A stretch of DNA of 64,000 bases from CAYMWF01 sp964394085 [NCBI: uncultured Gemmatimonadota bacterium] (GTDB taxonomy: Bacteria > GCA-2686955 > CAYMWF01), in the NCBI GenBank assembly GCA_964394085.1, contig CAYMWF010000002.1, positions 62,001-126,000 of the forward strand, written 5' to 3'. The translations under genes and the position numbers were made by a program. Position 1 is the first letter of the stretch, and each line of letters opens with the position of its first letter. Below, in pieces: positions 18,267 to 25,749 of the stretch. A model generated the notes under the pieces. That model searched no databases. It saw nothing but the letters and a program-made list of their open reading frames with translations, and was not told the origin of the DNA.

Positions 18267-19933
18267 CAGAGTCCACCACTTCCCGCCATCGGTATCTTGA
18301 TTCCATGCTTCCGGGCATTCCGGGCGGCATCCGAATATCCCGCGTCAACATGCCGTATAATCCCGGTGCCGGGATCATTGTCCAGTACCCGTTTCAATCT
18401 TCGCGCGGCTTCGGGCGAACCATCAGCCACAATGACCTGACCGGCATGAATGGAATACCCGATACCCACTCCGCCACCATGATGTATGGACACCCAGCTT
18501 GCGCCCGAGGCGGTGTTGACTAAAGCGTTCAGCAGCGGCCAGTCGGCAATGGCATCGGAACCGTCCTTCATATCCTCGGTTTCCCTGTAAGGAGAGGCGA
18601 CGGAACCGCAGTCCAGGTGATCCCTGCCGATGACAATAGGCGCTTTAATCTCACCGCTCGCCACAAGTTCATTGATGCGAAGACCCAACTTCGCTCGCTC
18701 TCCGAAGCCGAGCCAGCAGATCCTGGAAGGGAGCCCCTGAAATGTGACTCTCTCACCGGCGATCCGAATCCACCTTTCCAGGCCTTCATCACCTTTGAAG
18801 CATTCAAGAACCAGCTCATCCGTGCGTCGAATATCCGCAGGATCCCCTGAGAGGGCCGCCCATCGGAACGGGCCTTTACCCTCGCAGAAAAGCGGACGGA
18901 TGAAAGCAGGCACGAAACCGGGAAAGGCGAAAGCATCCTTATATCCTCCTTCGTATGCCTGGGCTCTGATGTTGTTTCCGTAGTCGAAAACCACCGCTCC
19001 CCGTCTCTGCATTTCCACCATTGCATCCACCTGGACAACTATCGACGCTACCGCACGCTTCACATACTCCTCGGGCTGAGCGGAACGAAGCATCTCCGCT
19101 TCGGATAATGTCAGTCCTTCGGGTATGTAACCGTTCAACGGATCATGGGCCGATGTCTGATCCGTAACTATATCAGGGGTTATGTTCCGCTTGACAAGCT
19201 CGGCAAAAACCGTTGCCGCATTTCCGACGAGACCGATCGACTTGGGTTTACGGGTTTCGACGTTCAACTTGACCTCTTCGAGGGCTGAATCGAGGTTGTC
19301 CGTCATCATGTCGCAATAGCCGGTTTCGACACGGCGGCGTATTCGCTCAGGGTCGATTTCCACATCCAGTACGATACCGTCATTCATCGTTACGGATAAA
19401 GGCTGGGCACCGCCCATTCCGCCCATTCCGCCAGTCAAGACAAACTTACCGGTAAGTGAACCGTTGCAATGCTGACGCGCGCATTCTGCAAACGTTTCGT
19501 AAGTTCCCTGTAGAATCCCCTGGGTACCTATATATATCCAGCTTCCTGCCGTCATCTGGCCGAACATAATCAATCCGCGATCTTCGAGCTCCCAGAACTT
19601 CTCCCATGTAGCCCAGCGAGGAACAAGATTCGCATTCGCAATAAGAATACGGGGAGAATCAGGAGTGGTTTTCAAAATTCCGACAGGCTTGCCCGACTGC
19701 ACCAGAAGTGTTTCATCGTTATCCAGAGATCTTAGCGCGTCGATAATCGCGTGATATGCAGCCCAACTCCGGGCGGCACGCCCGGAACCCCCGTAAACCA
19801 CAAGTGCTTCCGGATTTTCAGCGACTTCGGGATCGAGATTGTTCATGAGCATCCGCATTGCCGCTTCCTGAATCCAGCCTTTGCAGGAGATATCTGTGCC
19901 GCGAGGCGCCCTGACAGGTTTATATTCAAACAT
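18266..19933 (-). CDS. hutU: urocanate hydratase
   Basis: Second enzyme of histidine degradation: NAD-dependent hydration of urocanate to imidazolonepropionate. The 555-aa length is typical. Conserved blocks include [46 protein letters not shown] and the C-terminal [11 protein letters not shown]. The start is the ATG at 19933, with GGAGGT six bases upstream; longer in-frame extensions run into the upstream leader region. It is first in the long minus-strand gene run. No convincing promoter was found in the gap shared with csrA. Confidence 0.96.
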   Translation of the reverse strand: MFEYKPVRAPRGTDISCKGWIQEAAMRMLMNNLDPEVAENPEALVVYGGSGRAARSWAAYHAIIDALRSLDNDETLLVQSGKPVGILKTTPDSPRILIANANLVPRWATWEKFWELEDRGLIMFGQMTAGSWIYIGTQGILQGTYETFAECARQHCNGSLTGKFVLTGGMGGMGGAQPLSVTMNDGIVLDVEIDPERIRRRVETGYCDMMTDNLDSALEEVKLNVETRKPKSIGLVGNAATVFAELVKRNITPDIVTDQTSAHDPLNGYIPEGLTLSEAEMLRSAQPEEYVKRAVASIVVQVDAMVEMQRRGAVVFDYGNNIRAQAYEGGYKDAFAFPGFVPAFIRPLFCEGKGPFRWAALSGDPADIRRTDELVLECFKGDEGLERWIRIAGERVTFQGLPSRICWLGFGERAKLGLRINELVASGEIKAPIVIGRDHLDCGSVASPYRETEDMKDGSDAIADWPLLNALVNTASGASWVSIHHGGGVGIGYSIHAGQVIVADGSPEAARRLKRVLDNDPGTGIIRHVDAGYSDAARNARKHGIKIPMAGSGGL

Positions 19934-20148
19934 TTTCAACCTCCGTGCCGGGGATGTTCTGATTGATCCGATTCCCGATCCGGTTGGCCGGTCTATGGTG
20001 CAAACGGAGAGAATCTTCTGAAACGAAATCAATTGGTATCATAGCGGGAAAAGTTGCGTCAACCGTTTTGCATGACACAACGCTTGGATTTTACTTCCAT
20101 CCTGATACAACTTATGTTATCGAATATGAGGTTACAGAAAGGCTGGTC

Positions 20149-20394
20149 ATGCTCGTTCTCGGGAGAAGAAAGAATCAATCGATCGTAATCGGCGACGAAA
20201 TTGAAGTTCTGATCGTAGAGATCGACGGTGAAAATGTTAAAGTCGGCGTACAGGCGCCGAGGCATATCCAGATATATCGAAAAGAACTCCTAAAGGAAAT
20301 AGAGCTGGCCAATATTAAAGCCGCCGTCACGAAAAAACCGGAGTTTCCTCTGCGTAATCTGAAAAATCTCAATAATTCCCCAAAAGATTCGTGA
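20149..20394 (+). CDS. csrA: carbon storage regulator CsrA
   Basis: RNA-binding post-transcriptional regulator of 81 aa. It begins MLVLGRRKNQSIVIGDEI and continues through the conserved VKVGVQAPRHIQIYRKEL core. CsrA dimers bind GGA motifs in hairpin loops of mRNA leaders and usually block ribosome access. The start is the ATG at 20149, preceded by AAAGG; the family always begins here although the frame is open further upstream. It heads the flagellar cluster, and the flagellin leader 2.3 kb downstream carries candidate binding sites. Confidence 0.96.
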   Translation: MLVLGRRKNQSIVIGDEIEVLIVEIDGENVKVGVQAPRHIQIYRKELLKEIELANIKAAVTKKPEFPLRNLKNLNNSPKDS

Positions 20395-20483
20395 ACCGGA
20401 CGAATTCCGCATACCCTTCTATTCTTTAAATAAGATACAATATGGATTATTAATCCGCATGTCCGGATATTCACCCCAGTTTC

Positions 20484-20511
20484 TCAAGTAAAAATAATTC
20501 AGTGCCGATAG
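20484..20511 (+). promoter_or_regulatory. sigma-28 (FliA) type promoter for the glycosyltransferase gene
   Basis: TCAAGTAA (20484-20491), 12 bases, then GCCGATAG (20504-20511). The sigma-28 consensus is TAAAGTTT-N11-GCCGATAA, so only the outermost bases and one spacer base differ. The flagellin 1 promoter has the same 12-base spacing. The leader would be about 36 bases. Confidence 0.6.
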
Positions 20512-20553
20512 TACGATAGTAAGCATGGGCCTTGGTTTTTCCGGAGGTATATC

Positions 20554-22254
20554 TTGAGCAAAAAGAAAAATAAAAAGAAGAATCGTTCCCGACCAAGAAG
20601 GGATGCCCAGCCCCTGCTTTCGCTATGTATGATAGTAAAAAATGAGGAAAAAAACCTGGAAAGATGCCTTTCTTCCGCTGCTCCATTCTTCGACCAGATT
20701 GTAGTTGTAGATACTGGATCGACCGATCGAACAGTCGATATAGCCGAAAAATATGGCGCGGAAGTTCATTTTTTCGAGTGGATCGATGATTTTTCCGCTG
20801 CCCGCAACGTTTCGCTCGAGCACGCACACGGGAAATTTATCGTCTGGCTCGATGCTGATGATTATCTTCCGGAAGAAAGCGGTAAGCTGATAAGGCAAGC
20901 TGCCGTTTCGGGGAAACGTGTTGCATATTTCCTGCTTCTAAAGAATATAAAATCGGACCTCTCCTGTACGAAAATGTACCAGATGCGCATGTTCCCAAAT
21001 ACACCGGGCGTCAGGTTCGAACACCCGATCCATGAGCAAGTTACTTTCTCGCTAAAGGAATTGAATATCCCTTTCGACAGCATCGATGCTGAAATTCACC
21101 ACTGGGGCTACCACGACGATGAAGCGATGCATGGGAAGCACAGCCGTGCTCTTGAAATTCTGGAAAGTCAATTAAGAAAAGAACCGGAAAACTTTTCATA
21201 CAATTACTATTACGGTCTCTCTTCCCTCGGGACAAAAAGTTACGAAAACGCTATTACCGGATTTGATAGGGTGGCAGCCTCGCCAGAAGCTCTAAAAAAG
21301 AGACCGGATATGTACTTCCATGCCAGGATACTCAAGGGAAAGGCGCTGGAAGATACCGGTAATATAGATGGTGCTGAAAAGGTGTATCGCGAGATTCTAA
21401 AGGAAGCACCGCAGTATTTTCTTGCTCTTTATACACTCGGAGAGATTCTTTACAACTCGGGGCGAACAAACGAAGCGAAGGAAAACTTCGAAGGCGTTAT
21501 CAACCGGGAAATTCCCATACCTATTATATCGATCCCGGTTGATTCCGTGCGTTTCGTATCATATTACCGGCTGGCAACGATTGCAGGGAACGACGAGAAT
21601 TACGACGAGGCAATACAGTTATTGCAAAGAGCAAGCAGTATATATCCGGAGGAACCGAAACCGTTAATTTCCCTAGCAAATATCTTCAGAAAAATCGGAA
21701 GAGTAAGAGACGCTGTCAGCGAGTATGAGCGGTTGATCCGTCTGGAACCCGATTCACCCGCCTGGCCACTGGAAATCGGCAACTGCATGATGGTATCAAA
21801 AAAAATGGCTGAAGCTGCGGAAGCTTACAGGGACGTCGCAGACAAGTTTCCTGAATATTTCCCTGCCTCGGCCAACCTCGCTAAAACATTGTATTCGATG
21901 AAACGTTTCGACGAAGCTCTGCCATACGCGGAAAATGCGAACAGATTGAATCCCGAAGATTCATTCATTCACAAACTTCTCGGCGATTTATATTCGAATT
22001 CGGGTCGTTTCGCAGATTCGGTAAAGTATTATGAAGTTTATCTGACAAAGAATCCTGCCGACTACGCGGTATTCACGCGGCTCGCCTTCAATTATCTGGA
22101 GCAGAAAGCCATCCGAAGCGCTCTCCTCGGGTTCCGCCAGGCTCTCGCGCTCAACCCATCTTATCCACCCGCGCAATACGGGCTATCTACTATAAACAAA
22201 CAGCATGGCGATCTTGTTGAAGCGATGGCTGAATCCTCATCGACAGGCAAATGA
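20554..22254 (+). CDS. family 2 glycosyltransferase fused to TPR repeats
   Basis: Protein of 566 aa. After a very basic first 16 residues comes a GT-A glycosyltransferase domain (about 20-200): LCMIVKNEEKNLERCL, VVVDTGSTDRT, and WLDADDYLP, whose DADD is the metal/sugar-nucleotide motif. The rest is a chain of about nine TPR units. TTG start at 20554 after CCGGAGG. GT2-TPR fusions of this build are common beside flagellin genes, and it has its own sigma-28-like promoter, so I infer flagellin glycosylation in the cytoplasm. The donor sugar is unknown. It could instead modify another late flagellar or surface protein. Confidence 0.8.
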   Translation: MSKKKNKKKNRSRPRRDAQPLLSLCMIVKNEEKNLERCLSSAAPFFDQIVVVDTGSTDRTVDIAEKYGAEVHFFEWIDDFSAARNVSLEHAHGKFIVWLDADDYLPEESGKLIRQAAVSGKRVAYFLLLKNIKSDLSCTKMYQMRMFPNTPGVRFEHPIHEQVTFSLKELNIPFDSIDAEIHHWGYHDDEAMHGKHSRALEILESQLRKEPENFSYNYYYGLSSLGTKSYENAITGFDRVAASPEALKKRPDMYFHARILKGKALEDTGNIDGAEKVYREILKEAPQYFLALYTLGEILYNSGRTNEAKENFEGVINREIPIPIISIPVDSVRFVSYYRLATIAGNDENYDEAIQLLQRASSIYPEEPKPLISLANIFRKIGRVRDAVSEYERLIRLEPDSPAWPLEIGNCMMVSKKMAEAAEAYRDVADKFPEYFPASANLAKTLYSMKRFDEALPYAENANRLNPEDSFIHKLLGDLYSNSGRFADSVKYYEVYLTKNPADYAVFTRLAFNYLEQKAIRSALLGFRQALALNPSYPPAQYGLSTINKQHGDLVEAMAESSSTGK

Positions 22255-22390
22255 CGGGCCCTCCCGCTCCTGACGAATCCAATCAACCCAGTCTAACATC
22301 CATCAACACCTAGATACCGCCCTTCAATCATGAATTCAAACTCCAACATTGTGCCATGTAAAAGGTTGCGCCCTTTTTGTAAACTTTATT

Positions 22391-22418
22391 TAAAGAATTG
22401 CGTCGAGCTCTCCGATAT
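22391..22418 (+). promoter_or_regulatory. sigma-28 (FliA) type promoter for flagellin 1
   Basis: TAAAGAAT (22391-22398), 12 bases, then TCCGATAT (22411-22418); compare TAAAGTTT-N11-GCCGATAA. It would give a leader of roughly 115 bases that contains the three candidate CsrA sites listed next. Confidence 0.6.
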
Positions 22419-22437
22419 GGATTGAGAAGTTGGACGA

Positions 22438-22456
22438 CTGCAAGGAAAAAATGCAG
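22438..22456 (+). promoter_or_regulatory. candidate CsrA site 1 in flagellin leader (hairpin)
   Basis: Perfect 5-bp stem CTGCA (22438-22442) / TGCAG (22452-22456) closing a loop AGGAAAAAA, so the loop exposes a GGA. The loop is larger than the usual hexaloop, making this the weaker of the two hairpin sites. Confidence 0.4.
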
Positions 22457-22489
22457 ATAAAGGGGGTGAAGAACCAATAGTTTTTGATA

Positions 22490-22503
22490 GGGCAAGGACG
22501 CCC
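22490..22503 (+). promoter_or_regulatory. candidate CsrA site 2 in flagellin leader (AAGGAC hexaloop)
   Basis: Stem GGGC (22490-22493) / GCCC (22500-22503) closes a six-base loop AAGGAC. A short stem presenting ARGGA in a hexaloop is the optimal CsrA target geometry. It lies about 40 bases before the start codon. Confidence 0.5.
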
Positions 22504-22527
22504 GAAGCGACTTACACGCAACCCATC

Positions 22528-22535
22528 AAGGAGGA
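22528..22535 (+). promoter_or_regulatory. Shine-Dalgarno of flagellin 1 and candidate CsrA site 3
   Basis: AAGGAGGA, ending six bases before the ATG at 22542, is a near-ideal ribosome site with overlapping GGA triplets. CsrA bound here and at the upstream hairpin would block translation, the arrangement known for Bacillus hag. Confidence 0.5.
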
Positions 22536-22541
22536 TGGACG

Positions 22542-24260
22542 ATGTCACTGAAAATAATGCATAACATCTCGTCGATTAACGCGTACGGGAACCTTCTGAA
22601 AACGGAATCCCGTCTATCGACGAACCTCCAGAGGTTATCCTCTGGTTTGAGAATCAACAGCGCCGCCGACGATCCGGCGGGTCTGTCGATCTCACAGCGT
22701 TTCCGCGCACAGATCGCAGGTCTCGGCCAGGCGGTTGAAAATGCGGAAAACGCGATTTCCATGGTTCAGACGGCAGAGGGTGCCCTGAACGAGGTTCACA
22801 ATCTTCTGACGACAATGAGAGAGCTGGCGGTTCATGCTGCCAATGAAGGCTTGAATGACTCAGTTATGCTCGCTGCGGATCAGCAGCAGATCGAATCGGC
22901 TCTCGAGTCGATCGACCGGATCGCCGATACGACCCAATTCGGCACCAAGGTGCTGCTCAACGGAGCCAACGACAATCTCGTGGCGATAACCACGAACAGC
23001 TCCGATATCGAAGCATTCGGCGCAAGCGAGCTTTCAGCCGGCTACCATTATATTACCGTAGACAGCGTGGTGGATGCGGACCAGTGGATCAACAATCAGG
23101 ATCTTGGGTTGATGGATCCGGCCAGTGTGTCCGGACTTGCAGCAGGAGATCACGTAATCACCGTAATTCAAGAATCGGACAGCGCTGAGTACTACAGTGA
23201 TGACATCACGGGTTCGGTTCAGATTATAGCCGGTAACAACGATGATTTCATCGTACAGCTCGACGGCGGTTCGGCCATGACCGTGACCATCGCCACCGGT
23301 ACCTACGCAACCGTCGCGGCTCTTGCAGCGGCTGTTGAAACCGCGGTAGACACCGCTCTCGCAGCCGGCGGTTACTCGACAAGCGAAATAACCGTTTCCG
23401 CCAGCGATAACAAACTGCTATTCACCTCCGCCGATCATGGATCGGAAAGCTCGATCTTAATCGGCGATTCCGGGGTGACAACCACTTCAGCCTTAGAAGA
23501 TCTTATGCTGGGCTCGGGAGTGGAGGTCGGTCAGGATGCGATAGTGACCCTTGACAACTTCGAAAACCGCCTTTCTGTGGTAGACAATGCTACTGACTCT
23601 TCCGCGACCCTCTATGACTCGGACGGCAACTCGGTCTGGTTCAGCATTGGGGACACTTCGGAAGGAATCGATCTCGGCACTACAATCCTCACCGTTCAGG
23701 CCAAACAGTTCCTGGCCAGTATCGATGGAGGTCCGAAATCCCGATTCTCCGCAGACGTTCAGGGCACCATCCAGAACGGTTCGGACAAGCTGGAGGTCAC
23801 CTTCGGCTCCGATGTGACAGCGGGAACTTCCAATGTAAAAGTTTCGGATAACTCGCTTCTGTTCCAGATCGGGGGTAATGAAGATCAAACGGTTTCACTT
23901 TCGCTTGCCAGTATGGCATCTTCCCAGCTGGGGCAGATAAACAACAAGCTTTCGACTATCGATGTGACAAGCACATCCGGAGCGAATACGGCGATAATGA
24001 TTATCGATGCCGCCACATCCCAGGTCTCGACCGAACGTTCCAAGCTTGGAGCTTTCCAGATCAACGTTCTAGAAAGCACGCTGAATTCTCTGAGGGTATC
24101 CGAAGAGAACCTCCAGGCAGCGGAAGCGACTTTGAGGGATACGGACTTCGCGGTGGAGATGGCGGAATTCACCAAGAACCAGATCCTGCAGCAGTCAGGT
24201 ATCGCGATTCTCGCGCAGGCGAATGCGAACCCACAGGTAGTGCTCTCCCTCATCGGGTAG
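22542..24260 (+). CDS. flagellin 1
   Basis: Filament subunit of 572 aa exported through the flagellar type III apparatus. Conserved N-terminal D0/D1 (residues 1-140) includes LSTNLQRLSSGLRINSAADD and the MRELAVHAANEG helix; the C-terminal D1/D0 (about 480-572) ends ANANPQVVLSLIG. The central region (150-470) is Asp/Ser/Thr-rich beta structure, typical of the surface-exposed domain. The ribosome site is AAGGAGG. Its sigma-28-type promoter and CsrA-type leader set it apart from flagellin 2, with which it shares similarity along its whole length, including the centre. Confidence 0.95.
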   Translation: MSLKIMHNISSINAYGNLLKTESRLSTNLQRLSSGLRINSAADDPAGLSISQRFRAQIAGLGQAVENAENAISMVQTAEGALNEVHNLLTTMRELAVHAANEGLNDSVMLAADQQQIESALESIDRIADTTQFGTKVLLNGANDNLVAITTNSSDIEAFGASELSAGYHYITVDSVVDADQWINNQDLGLMDPASVSGLAAGDHVITVIQESDSAEYYSDDITGSVQIIAGNNDDFIVQLDGGSAMTVTIATGTYATVAALAAAVETAVDTALAAGGYSTSEITVSASDNKLLFTSADHGSESSILIGDSGVTTTSALEDLMLGSGVEVGQDAIVTLDNFENRLSVVDNATDSSATLYDSDGNSVWFSIGDTSEGIDLGTTILTVQAKQFLASIDGGPKSRFSADVQGTIQNGSDKLEVTFGSDVTAGTSNVKVSDNSLLFQIGGNEDQTVSLSLASMASSQLGQINNKLSTIDVTSTSGANTAIMIIDAATSQVSTERSKLGAFQINVLESTLNSLRVSEENLQAAEATLRDTDFAVEMAEFTKNQILQQSGIAILAQANANPQVVLSLIG

Positions 24261-24280
24261 TAATAGATACCTGCCGGTTA

Positions 24281-24302
24281 CCCCGGGAGATGACTCCCGG
24301 GG
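24281..24302 (+). terminator. perfect 9-bp hairpin after flagellin 1
   Basis: CCCCGGGAG (24281-24289), loop ATGA, CTCCCGGGG (24294-24302). No T-tract follows, so it is more likely an mRNA-stabilising or partial-termination hairpin that lets flagellin mRNA exceed that of flaG-fliS-flgM downstream than a full intrinsic terminator. Confidence 0.6.
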
Positions 24303-24335
24303 CCCGGCCGGAGAGCGCAACACGAGGTTAGCGAA

Positions 24336-24719
24336 ATGATTACAGGCGGAAAAATACCAGACTCAACTGCAGGCGCAGCCGCCTTGCCGGCAGTCGAGTG
24401 GACGCATCCGAAAAGGGCGAAAGCTCCTCCGGTGCAAAAACCGACCACCGACAAGCCTGTAGTCGAGAATGAAGCAAAACAAAAAAACCTGATCGATAAG
24501 GCGGAGAATCTACAATTATCGGATCAAGTGAAAAGGTATCTCGGGGCAGTCGGAAGAAAACTCAGTTTCTCACTTCACGAACCAACGGGTCAGATGATTG
24601 TAAGGATCATCAACCGTGAAACCGATGAAGTAATCAGGGAAATACCGATGGAGGAATTTCTCGAAATCGAAGCGCAAATCAAAGAGTCGATTAAGAATTT
24701 CCTCGATGTGCTCGCGTGA
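24336..24719 (+). CDS. flaG: FlaG-family flagellar protein
   Basis: Protein of 127 aa. The first 55 residues are Pro/Lys-rich and variable. The C-terminal 70 residues form the FlaG domain: LSFSLHEPTGQMIVRIINRETDEVIREIP, shown here in part only as LSFSLHEPTG and EVIREIP, followed by an acidic helix. FlaG proteins influence filament length or assembly and usually lie between flagellin and fliD or fliS, as here. GAGG precedes the ATG by about eight bases. Confidence 0.88.
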   Translation: MITGGKIPDSTAGAAALPAVEWTHPKRAKAPPVQKPTTDKPVVENEAKQKNLIDKAENLQLSDQVKRYLGAVGRKLSFSLHEPTGQMIVRIINRETDEVIREIPMEEFLEIEAQIKESIKNFLDVLA

Positions 24720-24733
24720 TACAGGAGTATGAC

Positions 24734-25177
24734 ATGTCGCCCCAGAATGGTTACGGCGTCTACAAGTTGACCAAAGTAAATACAGCGTCCAGAAATGACC
24801 TGGTGCTGATGCTCTTCGATGGTCTGCTCGTTTTCCTGGAAAATGTTTTGGACGCCTTAACCGATGGGGACGCCGCCGGGGTGGAGGAATACTGCACCAG
24901 GAGCAGAAGAATCCTGGTTGAGCTTCTTTCTTCGCTCCATCCTGAATCAGGAGGTGAAATAGCGAACAACCTTCAGACCCTTTATCTCTTCTGCCTTCGT
25001 CAGTTGATAGAGGTGTCGCTCAAGAAAGATCACCAGCAGGTGAAAGATGTAATCTCTATAATTTCCCAATTAAGGGATGGCTGGATCGGGATGGAGGAAT
25101 CGGATGATCAAGAAGAGGAATCGCTCGAACCAGTCGAATCACCTGCATTAGCCGATATAGTTGAAGCTGTAGGATAA
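24734..25177 (+). CDS. fliS: flagellin export chaperone FliS
   Basis: Cytoplasmic chaperone that binds the C-terminal helix of flagellin and prevents early polymerisation. The 147-aa helical protein shows the family pattern: YKLTKVNTASRNDLVLMLFDG near the start (the first nine residues of the helix are variable), then RRILVELLSSL, GGEIANNLQTLYLFC and a final LRDGW. An acidic tail of about 30 residues is longer than usual. The start is the ATG at 24734, six bases after AGGAG; an in-frame GTG at 24716 overlaps flaG but has no ribosome site. Confidence 0.88.
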   Translation: MSPQNGYGVYKLTKVNTASRNDLVLMLFDGLLVFLENVLDALTDGDAAGVEEYCTRSRRILVELLSSLHPESGGEIANNLQTLYLFCLRQLIEVSLKKDHQQVKDVISIISQLRDGWIGMEESDDQEEESLEPVESPALADIVEAVG

Positions 25178-25200
25178 TTAGCAAGCTGAAAAGCGGAAAA

Positions 25201-25229
25201 CCGGCAGTCGGATGAAAACCGCCTGCCGG
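25201..25229 (+). terminator. hairpin between fliS and flgM
   Basis: CCGGCAG (25201-25207) pairs with CTGCCGG (25223-25229), extended inside by CGG/CCG across one T-C mismatch, with loop ATGAAAA. It has no T-tract. It is probably a processing or stability element separating fliS from flgM. Confidence 0.5.
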
Positions 25230-25249
25230 GCAATCACCAGGAGATTGGT

Positions 25250-25558
25250 GTGGGTATCAACGAAATTGCCGGGTTTCCCCCGGCGGGAAAATCGGAAAAG
25301 CCCGGCCGAATAGAGGATGGCGCAAAACCGGACACCGGTAAAAAATGCGCTGCCGGCGGCAGCATCGAGGCCGCGGCTGATTCATCCTTCGAGGGGCGCA
25401 AACAGGTTGAGGAGCTTTTGTCCAAGCTCCCTGATCAGGACATGGTGCGCCAGGAGAAGGTTGAAGAAATCCGTGAAAAAATCAGGGATGGTTTTTATGA
25501 CGATCCGACTATCGTTGAGAGAGTCGCCGAATTTCTGACTTCCATTCTTGGACGATAG
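25250..25558 (+). CDS. flgM: FlgM-like anti-sigma-28 factor
   Basis: Protein of 102 aa. The N-terminal two thirds are Gly/Pro/Lys-rich and look unstructured. The C-terminal 40 residues match the FlgM sigma-binding helices: R-Q-E-KVEEIREKI-R-DG-Y, then VERVAEFL. FlgM holds FliA (sigma-28) inactive until the hook is complete and it is exported. It is a GTG start at 25250 with AGGAGA five to six bases upstream. The sigma-28-like promoters in this cluster fit its presence; fliA itself is not in the window. Confidence 0.75.
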   Translation: MGINEIAGFPPAGKSEKPGRIEDGAKPDTGKKCAAGGSIEAAADSSFEGRKQVEELLSKLPDQDMVRQEKVEEIREKIRDGFYDDPTIVERVAEFLTSILGR

Positions 25559-25576
25559 GCAAGTTTTTCCCTCCGC

Positions 25577-25602
25577 CTGCAGGGTTGCAGGTATTATTTT
25601 CC
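25577..25602 (+). terminator. weak intrinsic terminator after flgM
   Basis: CCTGCA (25577-25582), loop GGGT, TGCAGG (25587-25592), followed by TATTATTTTC. The stem is short but the U-rich tail and position at the end of the flaG-fliS-flgM group fit a terminator. Confidence 0.4.
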
Positions 25603-25667
25603 TTTCACACCACCCCTCCCATCGCCCCATCTTGCTGTATAATAACGACTTAGGAACTTGCCGCAAA

Positions 25668-25683
25668 TGGTACGCCCCTTGCA
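25668..25683 (+). promoter_or_regulatory. sigma-54 promoter for flagellin 2
   Basis: TGGTACGCCCCTTGCA: the -24 GG and -12 GC are exactly ten bases apart and the flanking bases match the sigma-54 consensus (TGGYACG-N4-TTGCW) almost fully. The leader to the ATG at 25750 would be about 55 bases. Confidence 0.8.
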
Positions 25684-25749
25684 AAACTATCTCCACAACT
25701 CGGTGTTTCTTAAAAGGAAACTCAAAACCGAACGGCAGGAGTGTGCGAA

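Noticed and set aside
20004-20020. TTGACG followed by TATGAT-like bases as a hutU promoter on the minus strand
   Set aside because: Spacing to any acceptable -10 is 13 or 15 bases, outside the usual range.
20053-20063. GTTG-CGT-CAAC palindrome between hutU and csrA as a hut operator
   Set aside because: Only four paired bases per arm and no supporting promoter; could be chance.
22340-22360. Possible sigma-54 site on the minus strand (TGGCACAATGTTGGA) upstream of flagellin 1
   Set aside because: Wrong strand for the flagellar genes, and ten bases after the GG the sequence is GA, not GC.
22360-22380. AAAAGG...CCTTTTT hairpin after the glycosyltransferase gene as a terminator
   Set aside because: The stem is six weak A-T-rich pairs and lies over 100 bases from the stop; not convincing.
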